In this document: positions 17,027 through 27,958 of the stretch, piece by piece
Layout of the letters: each line of letters opens with the position of its first letter
Numbering within the stretch: the first letter of the stretch is position 1
Source of the DNA: Polaromonas sp.
GTDB taxonomy: Bacteria; Pseudomonadota; Gammaproteobacteria; Burkholderiales; Burkholderiaceae_C
Length of the DNA: 64,000 nucleotides
Reading direction: 5' to 3'
Assembly (NCBI GenBank): GCA_030683705.1
Contig: JAUXPP010000142.1
Coordinates: forward strand, 1 to 64,000
Notes under the pieces: generated by a model
The model's input: only the letters and a program-made list of their open reading frames with translations
What the model was told of the DNA's origin: nothing
Databases searched by the model: none
Made by a program: the position numbers and the translations under genes

Positions 17027-17287
17027 TTATTCCTCGCTTTCCTGGACGCCGTGCTCAATATCGAGCTTGCCCATGTACCAGGCGTAATACCCGATGATGG
17101 CCACGTAAATCACCAAAGCCCCCTGCGCACCCATCCAGAAACTGAAGGGCCAGCCGAAGAAATTGAAGCTCAATTCGCGTGCGTAATAACTCACGACGAA
17201 CGTCACGACGAACCAGATCACCAGCAGGATTGCCGTGATATTCAGGTTCTTTCGCCAGTAACGGCGATGGTTGTCAGTCAACTGCAT
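17027..17287 (-). CDS. DUF4212 symporter small subunit, copy 2
   Basis: 86-aa two-helix membrane protein, partner of the large subunit. The track ORF begins at 17323, but the ATG at 17287 (MQLTDNHRRYW) has GGAGG eight bases upstream and aligns with copy 1. The helices and the FFGWPFSFWMGAQG loop are conserved; the C-terminus is again acidic (DIEHGVQESEE). Confidence 0.92.
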   Translation of the reverse strand: MQLTDNHRRYWRKNLNITAILLVIWFVVTFVVSYYARELSFNFFGWPFSFWMGAQGALVIYVAIIGYYAWYMGKLDIEHGVQESEE

Positions 17288-17426
17288 AACACTTGCCTCC
17301 ATCAACAACACCCTTGCGGGCACATCACGATCACCACCACCCCTGGCGTGGCCTGCAAGCCGGATCGCGTCTTATAAGCCTGGGCTCAGACCCTGGCCAT
17401 CAAATACCCGCCCCGCTGGTTCCCGG

Positions 17427-18005
17427 TCAGGACGACTGAGCTGCGCTCAGTCCCGTCTCGCGCTCCAGCTGGGCGGCCACTTTAGGCTCAAACCGTTTGA
17501 GGTGGCGAATGACCTTCACCGCCTCATCAGGGTCTTGCCTGTCTACATGAACCCGCGCAAGCTGATACCAGCCGAACGGGCTCATGGGTTGCAGTTCTGT
17601 GTTTTTCTTGAGCGCCTGCACCGCTTCGTCGAAACGGCGGTCACGGATCAGCAGCAGCGCCAGGCCATACCAGGCGCGGTCCATCTTGGGCTCGATCTCC
17701 AGGGCGCGGCGGAAGGCCGGCTCGGAATCGGCATGGCCTCCGGCGTCTTCCAGCATGTAAGCGAGGTTGAACCAGGCCGCGGCGGTGTCGGGGAAACGCG
17801 CCACCAGTTCGCGCAGGGCCGCGATGGCGCCCGGCTTGTCGCCCAGCTGGGCCAGCACATGCGCCCTGCTCGCCAGCGCGTAGCGGTCGCCGGGGCGAAC
17901 CTGCAGCATCTGGGTGAACTTTTCCAGGGCCGCAGCCTGTTTGCCGAACACCAGCAGCACCAGCGCCTGCAGCTTCAGATACCAGTAAGCCAGGGTATTG
18001 CTCAT
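17427..18005 (-). CDS. Tetratricopeptide-repeat protein, cassette 2
   Basis: 192-aa paralogue of the TPR protein in cassette 1. The hydrophobic N-terminus (YWYLKLQALVLLVF) and about four TPR units are kept; from RRALEIEPKMDRAWYGLAL to ERETGL the two copies are nearly the same. The start overlaps the upstream stop as ATGA, exactly as in cassette 1. Partner unknown. Confidence 0.85.
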   Translation of the reverse strand: MSNTLAYWYLKLQALVLLVFGKQAAALEKFTQMLQVRPGDRYALASRAHVLAQLGDKPGAIAALRELVARFPDTAAAWFNLAYMLEDAGGHADSEPAFRRALEIEPKMDRAWYGLALLLIRDRRFDEAVQALKKNTELQPMSPFGWYQLARVHVDRQDPDEAVKVIRHLKRFEPKVAAQLERETGLSAAQSS

Positions 18006-18298
18006 TTGCACAACTCCACGCCGATTTCGAGGCAGGTGCGGATTCTCATGATGGTCGCAGCCAGCCAGATGAACAGCAGCAACAAAAACGCCACGAGCGG
18101 AACGTGGCGGTCGATGATTTGTTTGGGGGTGATGAAACGTGTGGCGACCACAAACGGTTTGCCGACGATCTGCAGGATCTGGTAGAACAGATTGGTGTCT
18201 TTTTTGGCGCCGGCCAGCAGGCCCAGCACCCATTGCCCGAACAGCGCGAGCAAGGCGATCTCGGCTATCAGTTTGATCGTGGAAACGGTAAAAAGCAT
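18002..18298 (-). CDS. Unknown 98-aa membrane protein, cassette 2
   Basis: Paralogue of the 98-aa protein at 8971-9267 with the same length, the same two helices, the LAGAKK and DRHVPLVAFLLLLFIWL segments, and the same C-terminal TCL-GVELCK with two cysteines. Differences are mostly conservative. First gene of cassette 2. Function not recognised. Confidence 0.8.
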   Translation of the reverse strand: MLFTVSTIKLIAEIALLALFGQWVLGLLAGAKKDTNLFYQILQIVGKPFVVATRFITPKQIIDRHVPLVAFLLLLFIWLAATIMRIRTCLEIGVELCK

Positions 18299-18345
18299 AG
18301 GGCCTTCGAAACAATGGCTTGATTGTTTCCCCGGCGCTTACCGCC

Positions 18346-18402
18346 TTCTTACAAATCCTGACGAAACCCGCCGGACCTAGCTGAAACCCTCCTAGGGGTT
18401 TC
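18346..18402 (-). promoter_or_regulatory. Cassette 2 promoter and operator palindrome
   Basis: GAAACCC-N6-GGGTTTC (18383-18402, with CCTAGG at its centre) lies about 85 bases before the first cassette gene; TTTGTAAGAA follows on the minus strand at 18346-18355, as in cassette 1. The order and spacing are shared, but the palindrome sequence has drifted. Confidence 0.6.
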
Positions 18403-18457
18403 CCTTGGTTCGGCCCCTGCAGCGCAAGGGCCGGGAACCAAAGACCTCACAGGCAGG

Positions 18458-20857
18458 CTAGTTGGCCAGCTGCTTCCAGGTCGCAATCACCGTGTCAGGA
18501 TTGAGCGACAGCGAGCTGATGCCCTCGTCCTTGAGCCACTGCGCGAAGTCCGGGTGATCGCTGGGGCCCTGGCCGCAGATGCCGACGTATTTGCCCTGGC
18601 GCTTGCAGGCCTGGATGGCGCGGCTCAGCATGGCCTTGACGGCCGGGTCGCGCTCGTCGAAGTCCTCGGCCAGGATGGCCATGCCCGAATCACGGTCCAG
18701 GCCCAACGTGAGCTGGGTCAGGTCGTTGGAGCCGATCGAGAAACCGTCGAAGAACTCGAGGAACTCGTCGGCCAGAATGGCGTTGCTCGGCACCTCGCAC
18801 ATCATGATCACGCGCAGACCCTGCTCGCCGCGTTTCAGGCCGTGCTGGCCCAGCAGGTCGGTGACCTTTTTCGCCTGGCCCAGGGTGCGCACAAACGGCA
18901 CCATGACCTCGACATTGACCAGACCCATGTCGTCGCGCACGCGGCGCAGCGCCTCGCACTCCATCGCAAAGGCCTCACCGAAGTCAGCGCTGAGGTAACG
19001 CGAAGCGCCGCGGAAGCCCAGCATCGGGTTTTCTTCTTCCGGCTCGTAACGCGAGCCGCCGATCAGCTTGCGGTACTCGTTGGACTTGAAGTCCGACAGG
19101 CGCACGATCACCGGCTTGGGCCAGAACGCTGCGGCGATGGTCGCCACGCCTTCGGCCACCTTGTCGACATAAAAAGCGCGCGGCGAGGCATGGCCCCGGG
19201 CCACACTTTCCACCGCCTTCTTCAGGTCGGCATCGACATTCGGGTAGTCGAGGATGGCCTTGGGGTGCACGCCGATGTTGTTGTTGATGACAAACTCCAG
19301 CCGCGCCAGGCCCACGCCATGGTTGGGGATCTGGCAGAAGTCGAAGGCCAGCTGCGGGTTGCCGACATTCATGGTGATCTTCAGGTCGATCTCCGGCATG
19401 TCGCCACGCTGGACTTCGGTGACTTCGGTCTCCAGCAGGCCGTCGTAGATGTTGCCGGTGTCGCCTTCGGCGCAGCTCACGGTGACCAGCATGCCGGTCT
19501 TGAGCGTTTCGGTCGCATCGCCGCAACCGACCACGGCCGGGATGCCGAGCTCTCGCGCAATGATGGCGGCGTGGCAGGTGCGCCCGCCGCGATTGGTGAC
19601 AATGGCGCTGGCCCGTTTCATGACCGGTTCCCAGTTCGGGTCGGTCATGTCGGTGACCAGCACGTCGCCGGGCTGGACCTGGTCCATCTCGCTGATGTGG
19701 TGCACGATGCGGACCGGGCCGGTGCCGATCTTCTGGCCGATGGCGCGCCCTTCGGCCAGCACGGTGCCGGTACCCTTGAGCTTGTAGCGCATCTCGGCCT
19801 TGCCCTTGGACTGGCTTTTCACCGTCTCGGGACGCGCCTGCAGGATGTAGAGCTGGCCGTCGGTGCCGTCCTTGCCCCACTCGATGTCCATGGGGCGGCC
19901 GTAGTGCTCTTCGATGATCACGGCGTAACGCGCCAGCTGCTCGACGTCGGCATCGCTCAGCGAGTAGCGGTTGCGCAGTTCGGCCGGCACGTCGGTGGTC
20001 TTGACCAGCTTGCCGCCGGCTTTTTTCTCTTCGGCGGTGGTGAACTCCATCTGCAGCAGCTTGCTGCCCAGGTTGCGGCGGATCACGCAGCGTTTGCCGG
20101 CTTTCAGCATGGGCTTGTGCACGTAGAACTCGTCGGGGTTGACGGCGCCCTGCACCACGGTTTCGCCCAGCCCGTAGCTGGAGGTGATGAACACCACGTC
20201 TTCGAAGCCGCTTTCGGTGTCGATGGTGAACATCACGCCGGCCGCGCCGATGTCGCTGCGCACCATGCGCTGCACGCCCGCCGACAGGGCCACATCGGCA
20301 TGGGCAAAGCCCTGGTGAACGCGGTAGCTGATGGCGCGGTCGTTGTAGAGCGAGGCAAATACCTCTTTCATCTTGTGCAGCACGTCCTCGATGCCGACCA
20401 CGTTGAGAAAGGTTTCCTGCTGGCCGGCAAAGGACGCGTCAGGCAAGTCCTCGGCGGTGGCCGAGGAGCGCACCGCGAAGCTGGCTTGGGCATTGCCTGC
20501 ACTCAGCGCGGCGAAGCTGGCGCGCACCGCCTGTTCCAGGTCCTGGGGGAAGGGCTGGGCCTCGACCAGCGCGCGGATCTTGCTGCCGGTCTCGGCCAGC
20601 GCGCGCACATCGTCGGTGTTGAGCGCGTCGAGCAGCGCGTTGATTTTCTTGTCCAGGCCGTCGTGGGCCAGGAACACGCGAAAGGCGTGGGCGGTGGTGG
20701 CAAAACCGGTCGGCACCTGCACCCCCTTGGGGCCGGTCGGCAGTTGCGAGATCATCTCGCCGAGGCTGGCGTTTTTACCGCCTACGGCCTCGACATCCGT
20801 CATCCTCAGGTTTTCAAACGGTACGACCAGGGCGGTCGGCTCAAAAAGGTTGGACAT
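18458..20857 (-). CDS. ppsA: Phosphoenolpyruvate synthase
   Basis: Converts pyruvate, ATP and water to PEP, AMP and phosphate, allowing growth on C2-C3 acids. The 799-aa protein has the N-terminal ATP-grasp domain ([12 protein letters not shown]), the swivelling phospho-histidine domain ([24 protein letters not shown], near residue 420) and the C-terminal TIM-barrel PEP-binding domain ending in [15 protein letters not shown] with the catalytic cysteine. GGAG precedes the ATG. It lies next to symporter cassette 2 on the same strand and is divergent from ppsR, its regulator. Confidence 0.96.
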   Translation of the reverse strand: MSNLFEPTALVVPFENLRMTDVEAVGGKNASLGEMISQLPTGPKGVQVPTGFATTAHAFRVFLAHDGLDKKINALLDALNTDDVRALAETGSKIRALVEAQPFPQDLEQAVRASFAALSAGNAQASFAVRSSATAEDLPDASFAGQQETFLNVVGIEDVLHKMKEVFASLYNDRAISYRVHQGFAHADVALSAGVQRMVRSDIGAAGVMFTIDTESGFEDVVFITSSYGLGETVVQGAVNPDEFYVHKPMLKAGKRCVIRRNLGSKLLQMEFTTAEEKKAGGKLVKTTDVPAELRNRYSLSDADVEQLARYAVIIEEHYGRPMDIEWGKDGTDGQLYILQARPETVKSQSKGKAEMRYKLKGTGTVLAEGRAIGQKIGTGPVRIVHHISEMDQVQPGDVLVTDMTDPNWEPVMKRASAIVTNRGGRTCHAAIIARELGIPAVVGCGDATETLKTGMLVTVSCAEGDTGNIYDGLLETEVTEVQRGDMPEIDLKITMNVGNPQLAFDFCQIPNHGVGLARLEFVINNNIGVHPKAILDYPNVDADLKKAVESVARGHASPRAFYVDKVAEGVATIAAAFWPKPVIVRLSDFKSNEYRKLIGGSRYEPEEENPMLGFRGASRYLSADFGEAFAMECEALRRVRDDMGLVNVEVMVPFVRTLGQAKKVTDLLGQHGLKRGEQGLRVIMMCEVPSNAILADEFLEFFDGFSIGSNDLTQLTLGLDRDSGMAILAEDFDERDPAVKAMLSRAIQACKRQGKYVGICGQGPSDHPDFAQWLKDEGISSLSLNPDTVIATWKQLAN

Positions 20858-21036
20858 GAAAATACTCCGGGAGGTTTAAAAACCGGGACGTGGCACATGC
20901 GCGGCAGGCAACCTTGTTGTTCTTGGAAGGGGTGGGCGCGGGGCATGGCAGGGAATATCGGGATAATTGCCCTCATTGTAGAGGCGGCCCGCCTTTTCCG
21001 GCCTCCGCGCCCTTTCACCAACCTGACCCCTCGCCC

Positions 21037-21858
21037 ATGTCCAACCGCACCGTGTTCTTCATCTCCGACGGCACCGGCATCACGGCCGAGACCTTTGGCA
21101 ACGCCATCCTGGCCCAGTTCGAGCTGAAACCGCGCCATGTGCGCCTGCCCTTCATCGACAGCGTGGACAAGGCGCACCAGGCGATCCGCCAGATCAACCA
21201 CACGGCCGAGGTCGAGGGCCTCAAGCCGATTGTGTTCACCACCCTGGTCAACATGGAAATCCTGGAGGTGCTCAAGACCAACTGCCACGGCATGCTGCTG
21301 GACATGTTCGGCATGTTCGTGGCGCCGTTGGAGACCGAACTGGGCCTGAAGTCGAATCACCGGGTCGGGCGTTTTTCGGACGCCTCCAAAAGCAAGGAGT
21401 ACGACGACCGGATCGAGGCCATCAATTTCTCGCTGGCCCATGACGACGGCCAGAGCAACCGCGACCTGGCCGGCTCGGACGTGATCCTGGTCGGCGTCAG
21501 CCGCAGCGGCAAGACGCCGACCTCGCTCTACCTGGCGATGCAGTACGGCCTGAAGGCCTCCAACTACCCGCTGATCCCGGAAGACTTCGAGCGCCGCCAG
21601 CTACCGCCGGCGCTGCTGCCGCACCGCAAGAAGATCTTCGGCCTCACGATCGCTGCCGAACGGCTGGCGCAGATCCGCAACGAACGCCGGCCCAACTCCA
21701 AATATGCCAGCCTGGAGAACTGCCGCGACGAGATCCACGAGGCCGAAGCCATGATGCGGCGCGAAGGCATACGCTGGCTGTCGACCACCACCAAGTCGAT
21801 CGAAGAGATCGACACCACCATCCTGCAGGAACTCCGGCCGGAGCGGCTGGAGTACTGA
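21037..21858 (+). CDS. ppsR: PEP synthase regulatory protein (bifunctional kinase/pyrophosphorylase)
   Basis: DUF299-family enzyme that inactivates PEP synthase by ADP-dependent phosphorylation next to the catalytic histidine and reactivates it by phosphorolysis. The 273-aa protein begins [16 protein letters not shown] and has the P-loop [11 protein letters not shown], both diagnostic. The track start at 20890 is not supported; the homologous sequence begins at MSNRTVFF. Divergent pairing with ppsA is the normal arrangement. Confidence 0.95.
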   Translation: MSNRTVFFISDGTGITAETFGNAILAQFELKPRHVRLPFIDSVDKAHQAIRQINHTAEVEGLKPIVFTTLVNMEILEVLKTNCHGMLLDMFGMFVAPLETELGLKSNHRVGRFSDASKSKEYDDRIEAINFSLAHDDGQSNRDLAGSDVILVGVSRSGKTPTSLYLAMQYGLKASNYPLIPEDFERRQLPPALLPHRKKIFGLTIAAERLAQIRNERRPNSKYASLENCRDEIHEAEAMMRREGIRWLSTTTKSIEEIDTTILQELRPERLEY

Positions 21859-21879
21859 AACCGGCGCCGTTTGCTCTGG

Positions 21880-21929
21880 TTTTGATAGCTGCCCGCGCTT
21901 GTCTGGCGTGGGCTTGAGCCCAATTTAAG
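21880..21929. repeat. Dispersed palindromic element, copy 2
   Basis: TTTTGATAGCTGCCCGCGCTT, then GTCTGGCGTGGGCTTGAGCCC and AATTTAA: hairpin remnant, GCGCTTG block and GGGCTTGAGCCC palindrome. It lies just downstream of ppsR. Confidence 0.6.
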
Positions 21930-22010
21930 CATCAAGCTCGGGCACCCTCGCGCGGTGGCGACCCACCCGTGCCGGATCAGGTGTCAAAAAGATCTGAAAG
22001 CCCCGCCAAT

Positions 22011-22042
22011 CAAGCGTGGGCAGCTCCGCTTTTGATAGCAGA
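22011..22042. repeat. Dispersed palindromic element, copy 3
   Basis: CAAGCGTGGGCAGCT followed by TTTTGATAGCAGA, in the reverse orientation to copy 2, between ppsR and modC. Confidence 0.55.
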
Positions 22043-22047
22043 CCGGT

Positions 22048-23124
22048 TCATCCCAGCACCGCGACGCCCTTGACCTGCGCAAACACCGGACAGCCCGGCT
22101 GCAGCTGCAGCGCCGCCGCCGACTTGCGGGTGATACGTGCCAGCAGCGTGCTGCCGCCGGCGTCCAGGCTGACCATGACTTGTCCCGGGCTGTCGCCGGC
22201 CAGGCCGGTGACGGTCGCGGCGAACACATTGAGCACACTGCTGCCCTCCTGCCGCAACAGGCTCAGGCTGACGTCGCGCGCCTGGATGCGCAACCGCACG
22301 CGCTGGCCGGGCTGCAGCGTCTGGCTCGGCAGGCTGATCTGGCCGCCGGAAAATTCCAGATGGCTCAGCTGCCAGGCGGGTTCCAGATGGGTCACGGTAG
22401 CCGCAATCACGGCCGCGGCCGCGTCGCCGTGGGCCAGCGGCAGATCGAGCCGGGTCAGCAGGTCTCGCGTGGGGCCGGCCGCCGTGACACGGCCCGCTTC
22501 CAGCAGCAGCAGGTGATCGGCCAGCCGGGCCACCTCGTCCGGCGCGTGGCTGACATACAGGATGGGAAGCTCCAGTTCAGCCTGCAGGCGTTCCAGGTAG
22601 GGCAGGACCTCGGCCTTGCGCTGCAGGTCCAGCGCCGCCAGCGGCTCGTCCATCAGCAGCAGGCGCGGGCTGGTGGCCAGCGCGCGTGCGATTGCCACGC
22701 GCTGGCGCTCGCCGCCCGACAGCGTGTCCGGTCGCCGCGCCATCAGCGGCGCGATGCCCAGCAACTCGACCGCCTGCTCCAGCGAGACCCGGCGCTCGGC
22801 CGCCGGCACGCGGCTGCGCCCGTAGGCCAGGTTGCGCCGCACATCCAGGTGGGCGAACAGGCTGGCGTCCTGGAACACAAAACCCAGCGGGCGCCGGTGC
22901 ACCGGCAGGAAAACACCGGCCGCGTCGTCCTGCCAGACCTCGCCGTTAACGACCAGGCGGCCGCTGTCTGCACGTTCCAGCCCGGCGATGCAGCGCAGCA
23001 AACTCGTCTTGCCGGAGCCCGAGACACCAAAAATGGCTGTGACGCCGCGACCGGGCAGGTCGAAGCACACATCCAGCCGGAAGCCGCCCAGGCTGTGGCA
23101 GAAAGTGCCCGCGATGCCGCTCAC
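22048..23124 (-). CDS. modC: Molybdate ABC transporter ATP-binding protein
   Basis: ATPase of the high-affinity molybdate importer. The 358-aa protein has Walker [10 protein letters not shown], the Q-loop, the signature [15 protein letters not shown] and Walker [13 protein letters not shown], then a C-terminal MOP/TOBE oxyanion-binding domain (about 290-355). The start is GTG and overlaps the modB stop as GTGA, so translation is coupled. Confidence 0.95.
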   Translation of the reverse strand: MSGIAGTFCHSLGGFRLDVCFDLPGRGVTAIFGVSGSGKTSLLRCIAGLERADSGRLVVNGEVWQDDAAGVFLPVHRRPLGFVFQDASLFAHLDVRRNLAYGRSRVPAAERRVSLEQAVELLGIAPLMARRPDTLSGGERQRVAIARALATSPRLLLMDEPLAALDLQRKAEVLPYLERLQAELELPILYVSHAPDEVARLADHLLLLEAGRVTAAGPTRDLLTRLDLPLAHGDAAAAVIAATVTHLEPAWQLSHLEFSGGQISLPSQTLQPGQRVRLRIQARDVSLSLLRQEGSSVLNVFAATVTGLAGDSPGQVMVSLDAGGSTLLARITRKSAAALQLQPGCPVFAQVKGVAVLG

Positions 23125-23810
23125 GCGCCCTGCCCCCGGTGCCGCCGGCTGCCAGGCTGCAGCAGATACAGCGCCAGCAGCACAACAAAGGAAAACAGCA
23201 ACAAGCCGCCGGCCAGCCAGTGCGCCTGTGCATATTCCAGCGCTTCGACATGGTCGTAAATCTGCACCGACAACACCCGCGTCTGGCCCGGGATGTTGCC
23301 GCCCATCATCAGCACGATGCCGAACTCGCCGACGGTGTGGGCAAAACCCATGACCGCCGCCGTCACATAGGCCGGACGCGCCAGCGGCAGCACCACCGTG
23401 ACAAAGGTGTCCAGCGGCGAGGCGCGCAGGGTGGCGGCGACTTCCAGCGGGCGTTCACCGATCGCTTCAAACGCGTTCTGCAAAGGCTGGACCACAAAAG
23501 GCAGCGAATAAAACACCGAGCCGACCACCAGCCCGGCAAAACTGAAAGGCAGCAGGCCCCAGCCCAGCGCTTGCGTCAGCGCCCCGACCGGGCCCTGCGG
23601 TCCCATCAGCACCAGCAAATAAAAACCCAGCACCACCGGTGGCAACACCAGCGGCAAAGCCACCAGCGCGCCTACCGGCCCCTTGAGCCAGGAGCGTGTG
23701 CGGGCCAGCCACCAGGCCAGCGGCGTGCCCGCGAGCAGCAGCACGCCGGTGGTGGTCGCTGCCAGTCTGGCGGTCAGCGCAATGGCCTGCAGGGCAGCGT
23801 CGTCAATCAT
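23121..23810 (-). CDS. modB: Molybdate ABC transporter permease
   Basis: Inner-membrane permease of the molybdate importer, 229 aa with about five helices and the ABC-permease EAA loop ([24 protein letters not shown]). The start [17 protein letters not shown] at 23810 lies one base beyond the modA stop and is preferred to the longer track ORF. Confidence 0.94.
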   Translation of the reverse strand: MIDDAALQAIALTARLAATTTGVLLLAGTPLAWWLARTRSWLKGPVGALVALPLVLPPVVLGFYLLVLMGPQGPVGALTQALGWGLLPFSFAGLVVGSVFYSLPFVVQPLQNAFEAIGERPLEVAATLRASPLDTFVTVVLPLARPAYVTAAVMGFAHTVGEFGIVLMMGGNIPGQTRVLSVQIYDHVEALEYAQAHWLAGGLLLFSFVVLLALYLLQPGSRRHRGQGA

Positions 23811-23811
23811 G

Positions 23812-24606
<795 letters not shown>

Positions 24607-24611
24607 GATCG

Positions 24612-25391
24612 ATGCCACGCGATCAGCACCCCATGAAAAAAGCCGCCCCTGCCCTGTCCTTCGGCAGCGCCCTCAGCCACGAGCCCGCCGACAAACGCAT
24701 CGAGATCCTGCGCCGGGTCGGCGACAGCGGCTCGATCTCGCAGGCCGCGCGGGATGCCGGCGTCAGCTACAAGGCCGCCTGGCAGGCGATCGACACGCTG
24801 AGCAACCTGGCCGGCGGCGTGCTGGTGCAGCGGGCGGTGGGCGGCGCCGGCGGCGGGGGCGCACTGATCACTGACGCCGGCAAACACCTGCTGGCGGTGG
24901 CCGCGCAACTGGCCGAATCGCGCCGGCAGGTGCTGGCCGCGGCGACAGCGCCAGCAGCAGCCACACTGCCCCACACCGGCCTGCGCACCAGCATGCGCAA
25001 CCAGTTTCCCTGCCGGGTGGACCGGCTCGAGGCCAAAGGCCAGACCGTGCGCGTGGTCCTGCGCCTGCCCGACGGCAGCCAGTTGGTCTCACGCATCACC
25101 AAAGCCAGCGCAGAACTGCTGGGCCTGAAAAAAAAACTCGCGGTGCTGGCGCTGTGCAAGGCCACGGCTGTGCGCGTGAGCCCCCAATCTGCCAGCCCTG
25201 CCGAGGGTCAACAGCTCAGCGGCCGGGCCCAGCGTGTCAGCCGCGGCGCCAACGGCGACGAGGTCTCGCTGCTGCTGGCCGCCGGCCTGCAACTGGTGGG
25301 ATTTGCCGCAGCCGGCAGCGGCATCCGGGCCAAAACACCGGTGAGCGCGCTGATCGACGAGTCGGCCGTGGTGATCGCCCTGCCCGCCTGA
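24612..25391 (+). CDS. modE: Molybdate-responsive regulator ModE
   Basis: Dimeric transcription factor that senses molybdate. The 259-aa protein has an N-terminal LysR-like winged helix (RIEILRRVGDSGSISQAARDAGVSYKAAWQAIDTLSN) and two MOP/TOBE domains (about 125-190 and 195-258; NQFPCRVDRLEAKG starts the first). The initiator may be the first ATG or the internal MKKAAP seven codons on. Confidence 0.92.
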   Translation: MPRDQHPMKKAAPALSFGSALSHEPADKRIEILRRVGDSGSISQAARDAGVSYKAAWQAIDTLSNLAGGVLVQRAVGGAGGGGALITDAGKHLLAVAAQLAESRRQVLAAATAPAAATLPHTGLRTSMRNQFPCRVDRLEAKGQTVRVVLRLPDGSQLVSRITKASAELLGLKKKLAVLALCKATAVRVSPQSASPAEGQQLSGRAQRVSRGANGDEVSLLLAAGLQLVGFAAAGSGIRAKTPVSALIDESAVVIALPA

Positions 25392-25436
25392 CGCGACCTG
25401 CATAGGACAGCCCCTTAGCGGCCGGCAATGCATTTC

Positions 25437-25480
25437 ATAGCAAATATCTATCAATTTAATGCAATCAACAGAGTTATACT
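25437..25480 (+). promoter_or_regulatory. ahpC promoter with OxyR-like site
   Basis: ATAGCAAATATCTAT (25437-25451) fits the OxyR half-site pattern ATAG-N7-CTAT. TATACT at 25475-25480 is a good -10, with a poor -35 directly beside the OxyR-like site, as expected for an activator-dependent promoter. Confidence 0.65.
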
Positions 25481-25535
25481 ATGCACTGGCCAGCAAATTT
25501 CAGCTGTTTTTTATCAACTCCAGAAAGCGATACCC

Positions 25536-26099
25536 ATGTCCCTGATCAATACCCCCGTCCAGCCTTTCAAGACCCAGGCCTTCCTCAATGGCAAGTTCAT
25601 TGAAGTCTCCAACGAATCGCTCAAAGGCAAGTGGTCGGTCCTGATCTTCATGCCGGCGGCTTTCACCTTCAACTGCCCGACCGAAGTCGAGGACGCTGCC
25701 GACAACTACGCCGAATTCCAGAAGGCCGGCGCCGAGGTCTACATCGTGACCACCGACACCCACTTCTCGCACAAGGTGTGGCATGAGACCTCTCCTGCCG
25801 TCGGCAAGGCCAAGTTCCCGCTGGTGGGCGACCCGACCCACGTGCTGACCAAGGCTTTCGACGTGTTCATCCCTGAAGAAGGCCTGGCACTGCGCGGCAC
25901 CTTCGTGATCGATCCCGAAGGCATGATCAAGACGGCCGAAGTGCATTCCAACGAAATCGCCCGCGACGTCAAGGAAACCCTGCGCAAGCTCAAGGCTGCC
26001 CAGTACACCGCCGCCCACCCCGGCCAGGTCTGCCCTGCCAAGTGGAACGAAGGCGCCAAGACGATTGCCCCGTCGATCGACCTCGTCGGCAAGATCTAA
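25536..26099 (+). CDS. ahpC: Alkyl hydroperoxide reductase subunit C
   Basis: Typical 2-Cys peroxiredoxin that detoxifies peroxides, recycled by AhpF. At 187 aa it has the E. coli length; the peroxidatic cysteine is Cys47 (FTFNCPTEVED, with N in place of the usual V) and the resolving cysteine is in HPGQVCPAKW. The start is MSLINTPVQPF, not the track start. A strong terminator follows, so ahpF is probably made from its own or a read-through transcript. Confidence 0.96.
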   Translation: MSLINTPVQPFKTQAFLNGKFIEVSNESLKGKWSVLIFMPAAFTFNCPTEVEDAADNYAEFQKAGAEVYIVTTDTHFSHKVWHETSPAVGKAKFPLVGDPTHVLTKAFDVFIPEEGLALRGTFVIDPEGMIKTAEVHSNEIARDVKETLRKLKAAQYTAAHPGQVCPAKWNEGAKTIAPSIDLVGKI

Positions 26100-26113
26100 G
26101 ACCCCGCGGTCCC

Positions 26114-26157
26114 AGCCCGGGCGAAACACACCTCCGGGTGTGTCCCGGGCTTTTTTG
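26114..26157 (+). terminator. Terminator after ahpC
   Basis: AGCCCGGG and CCCGGGCT enclose an inner ACACAC/GTGTGT stem, followed by TTTTTT. Confidence 0.85.
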
Positions 26158-26198
26158 TTCCCTTTTGACACGATATTCCAACCGAAAGTGAGTTTTTC

Positions 26199-27770
26199 AT
26201 GCTCGACGACGCCACCAAAGCCCAACTGCAAAGTTACCTCGAACGCGCCAGCCAGCCGATCGAAATCGTCGCCTCGCTCGACGACAGCGAGGCCTCGGGC
26301 GAAGTGCTGTCGCTGCTGAAAGACGTGGCTGCCTCTTCGCCGCTGGTCACCTTGACCGAAAGCCGCGACGACCCGCACCGCAAACCCTCGTTCTCGATCA
26401 ACCGCCCCGGTGAGAACCACGGCCCGCGTTTTGCCGGCCTGCCCATGGGCCATGAGTTCACCTCGCTGATCCTGGCGCTGCTGCAGATCGGCGGTTATCC
26501 GCCCAAGGTCGAGCAGGAAGTGCTGGAGCAGATCCGCGCGCTGGACCGCGACCTCGACTTCGAGGTGTACGTCTCGCTGACCTGCCACAACTGCCCGGAC
26601 GTGGTGCAGGCGCTGAACCTGATGGCGGTGCAGAACCCGCGCATCAAGACCACCATGATCGAAGGCGGCACCTTCCAGGACGAGATCAAGGAACGCGAGA
26701 TCATGGGCGTGCCCACGGTTTTCCTGAACGGCACCATGTTCGGCAACGGCCGCATGAGCCTGGAGGAAATCCTCGCCAAGATCGACACCAGCGGCACCGA
26801 GCGCGAAGCCAAAAAGATCGATGCCAAGGACCCCTTCGACGTGCTGATCGTCGGCGGCGGACCTGCCGGCGCCGCAGCCGCCGTGTATGCCGCACGCAAG
26901 GGCATACGCACCGGCGTGGCCTCCGAGCGTTTCGGCGGCCAGGTGCTGGACACCCTGGGCATCGAGAACTTCATCTCGATCAAGGAAACCGAAGGCCCGA
27001 AATTCGCGCACGCGCTCGAGGAACACGTGCGCAACTACGACGTGGACATCATGAACCTGCAGCGCGCCAAGGCGCTGGTGCCCCACAGCGGCGCGGGCAA
27101 GGACCTGATCGAAGTCCAGCTCGAGAGCGGCGCCTCGCTGAAAAGCAAGTCGGTCATCATCTCCACCGGCGCGCGCTGGCGCAACATCAATGTGCCCGGC
27201 GAGCAGGAGTTCAAGAACAAGGGCGTGGCTTATTGCCCGCACTGCGACGGGCCACTGTTCAAGGGCAAGCGTGTCGCGGTCATCGGCGGCGGCAACTCCG
27301 GCGTCGAGGCGGCGATTGACCTGGCCGGCATCGTCGGCCATGTGACGCTGATCGAATACGACACCGCACTGCGTGCCGATGCAGTGCTGCAGAACAAGTT
27401 GAAGAGCCTGGCCAACGTCGATGTGTTCACCAACGCGCAGACCACCGAGATCACCGGCGACCAGAAAGTCACCGGCCTGGTCTACAAGGACCGCGCCAGT
27501 GGCGAACTCAAAACCGTGGCGCTCGAAGGCGTGTTCATCCAGATCGGCCTGGTGCCCAATACCGACTGGCTCAAGGGCGTGGTCGAGCTGTCCAAACACG
27601 GCGAGATCATCGTGGATGCACGCGGCCAGACCTCGGTGCCCGGTGTGTTTGCGGCCGGCGACGCGACCACCGTGCCCTTCAAGCAGATCATCATCGCGGC
27701 CGGTGATGGCGCCAAGGCGGCGCTGGGCGCGTTTGATTATTTGATCCGCAGCCCGGCCACCGTGCACTGA
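26199..27770 (+). CDS. ahpF: Alkyl hydroperoxide reductase subunit F
   Basis: FAD/NADH-dependent disulfide reductase that recycles AhpC. The 523-aa protein has the N-terminal double thioredoxin-like domain with redox centre CHNC at residues 129-132, FAD motif [21 protein letters not shown], thioredoxin-reductase-type CPHC, and NADH-binding [19 protein letters not shown]. Lies 100 bases after ahpC. The large antisense ORF in the track is a codon-bias shadow. Confidence 0.96.
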   Translation: MLDDATKAQLQSYLERASQPIEIVASLDDSEASGEVLSLLKDVAASSPLVTLTESRDDPHRKPSFSINRPGENHGPRFAGLPMGHEFTSLILALLQIGGYPPKVEQEVLEQIRALDRDLDFEVYVSLTCHNCPDVVQALNLMAVQNPRIKTTMIEGGTFQDEIKEREIMGVPTVFLNGTMFGNGRMSLEEILAKIDTSGTEREAKKIDAKDPFDVLIVGGGPAGAAAAVYAARKGIRTGVASERFGGQVLDTLGIENFISIKETEGPKFAHALEEHVRNYDVDIMNLQRAKALVPHSGAGKDLIEVQLESGASLKSKSVIISTGARWRNINVPGEQEFKNKGVAYCPHCDGPLFKGKRVAVIGGGNSGVEAAIDLAGIVGHVTLIEYDTALRADAVLQNKLKSLANVDVFTNAQTTEITGDQKVTGLVYKDRASGELKTVALEGVFIQIGLVPNTDWLKGVVELSKHGEIIVDARGQTSVPGVFAAGDATTVPFKQIIIAAGDGAKAALGAFDYLIRSPATVH

Positions 27771-27791
27771 GCGCGCAGGCCTGCCTCTGCC

Positions 27792-27817
27792 AAGCCCGCC
27801 ACTGGCGGGCTTTTTTG
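27792..27817 (+). terminator. Terminator after ahpF
   Basis: AAGCCCGCC-ACT-GGCGGGCTT followed by TTTT. Confidence 0.85.
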
Positions 27818-27958
27818 CGTCCGTGTCGCGGCCTTGTGCAATACGAACGGTTATCACACTCACACGCAAACCGACCGCCCGCGTGGGGACATGCCTTGAG
27901 CAGAAGCGGTCGCCGGGAGACAATGGGCCATCAACAATACACAACAAGAGGAAATGCC

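Noticed and set aside
18554-21127. 857-aa plus-strand ORF opposite ppsA
   Set aside because: Antisense shadow of PEP synthase; crosses into ppsR in another frame.
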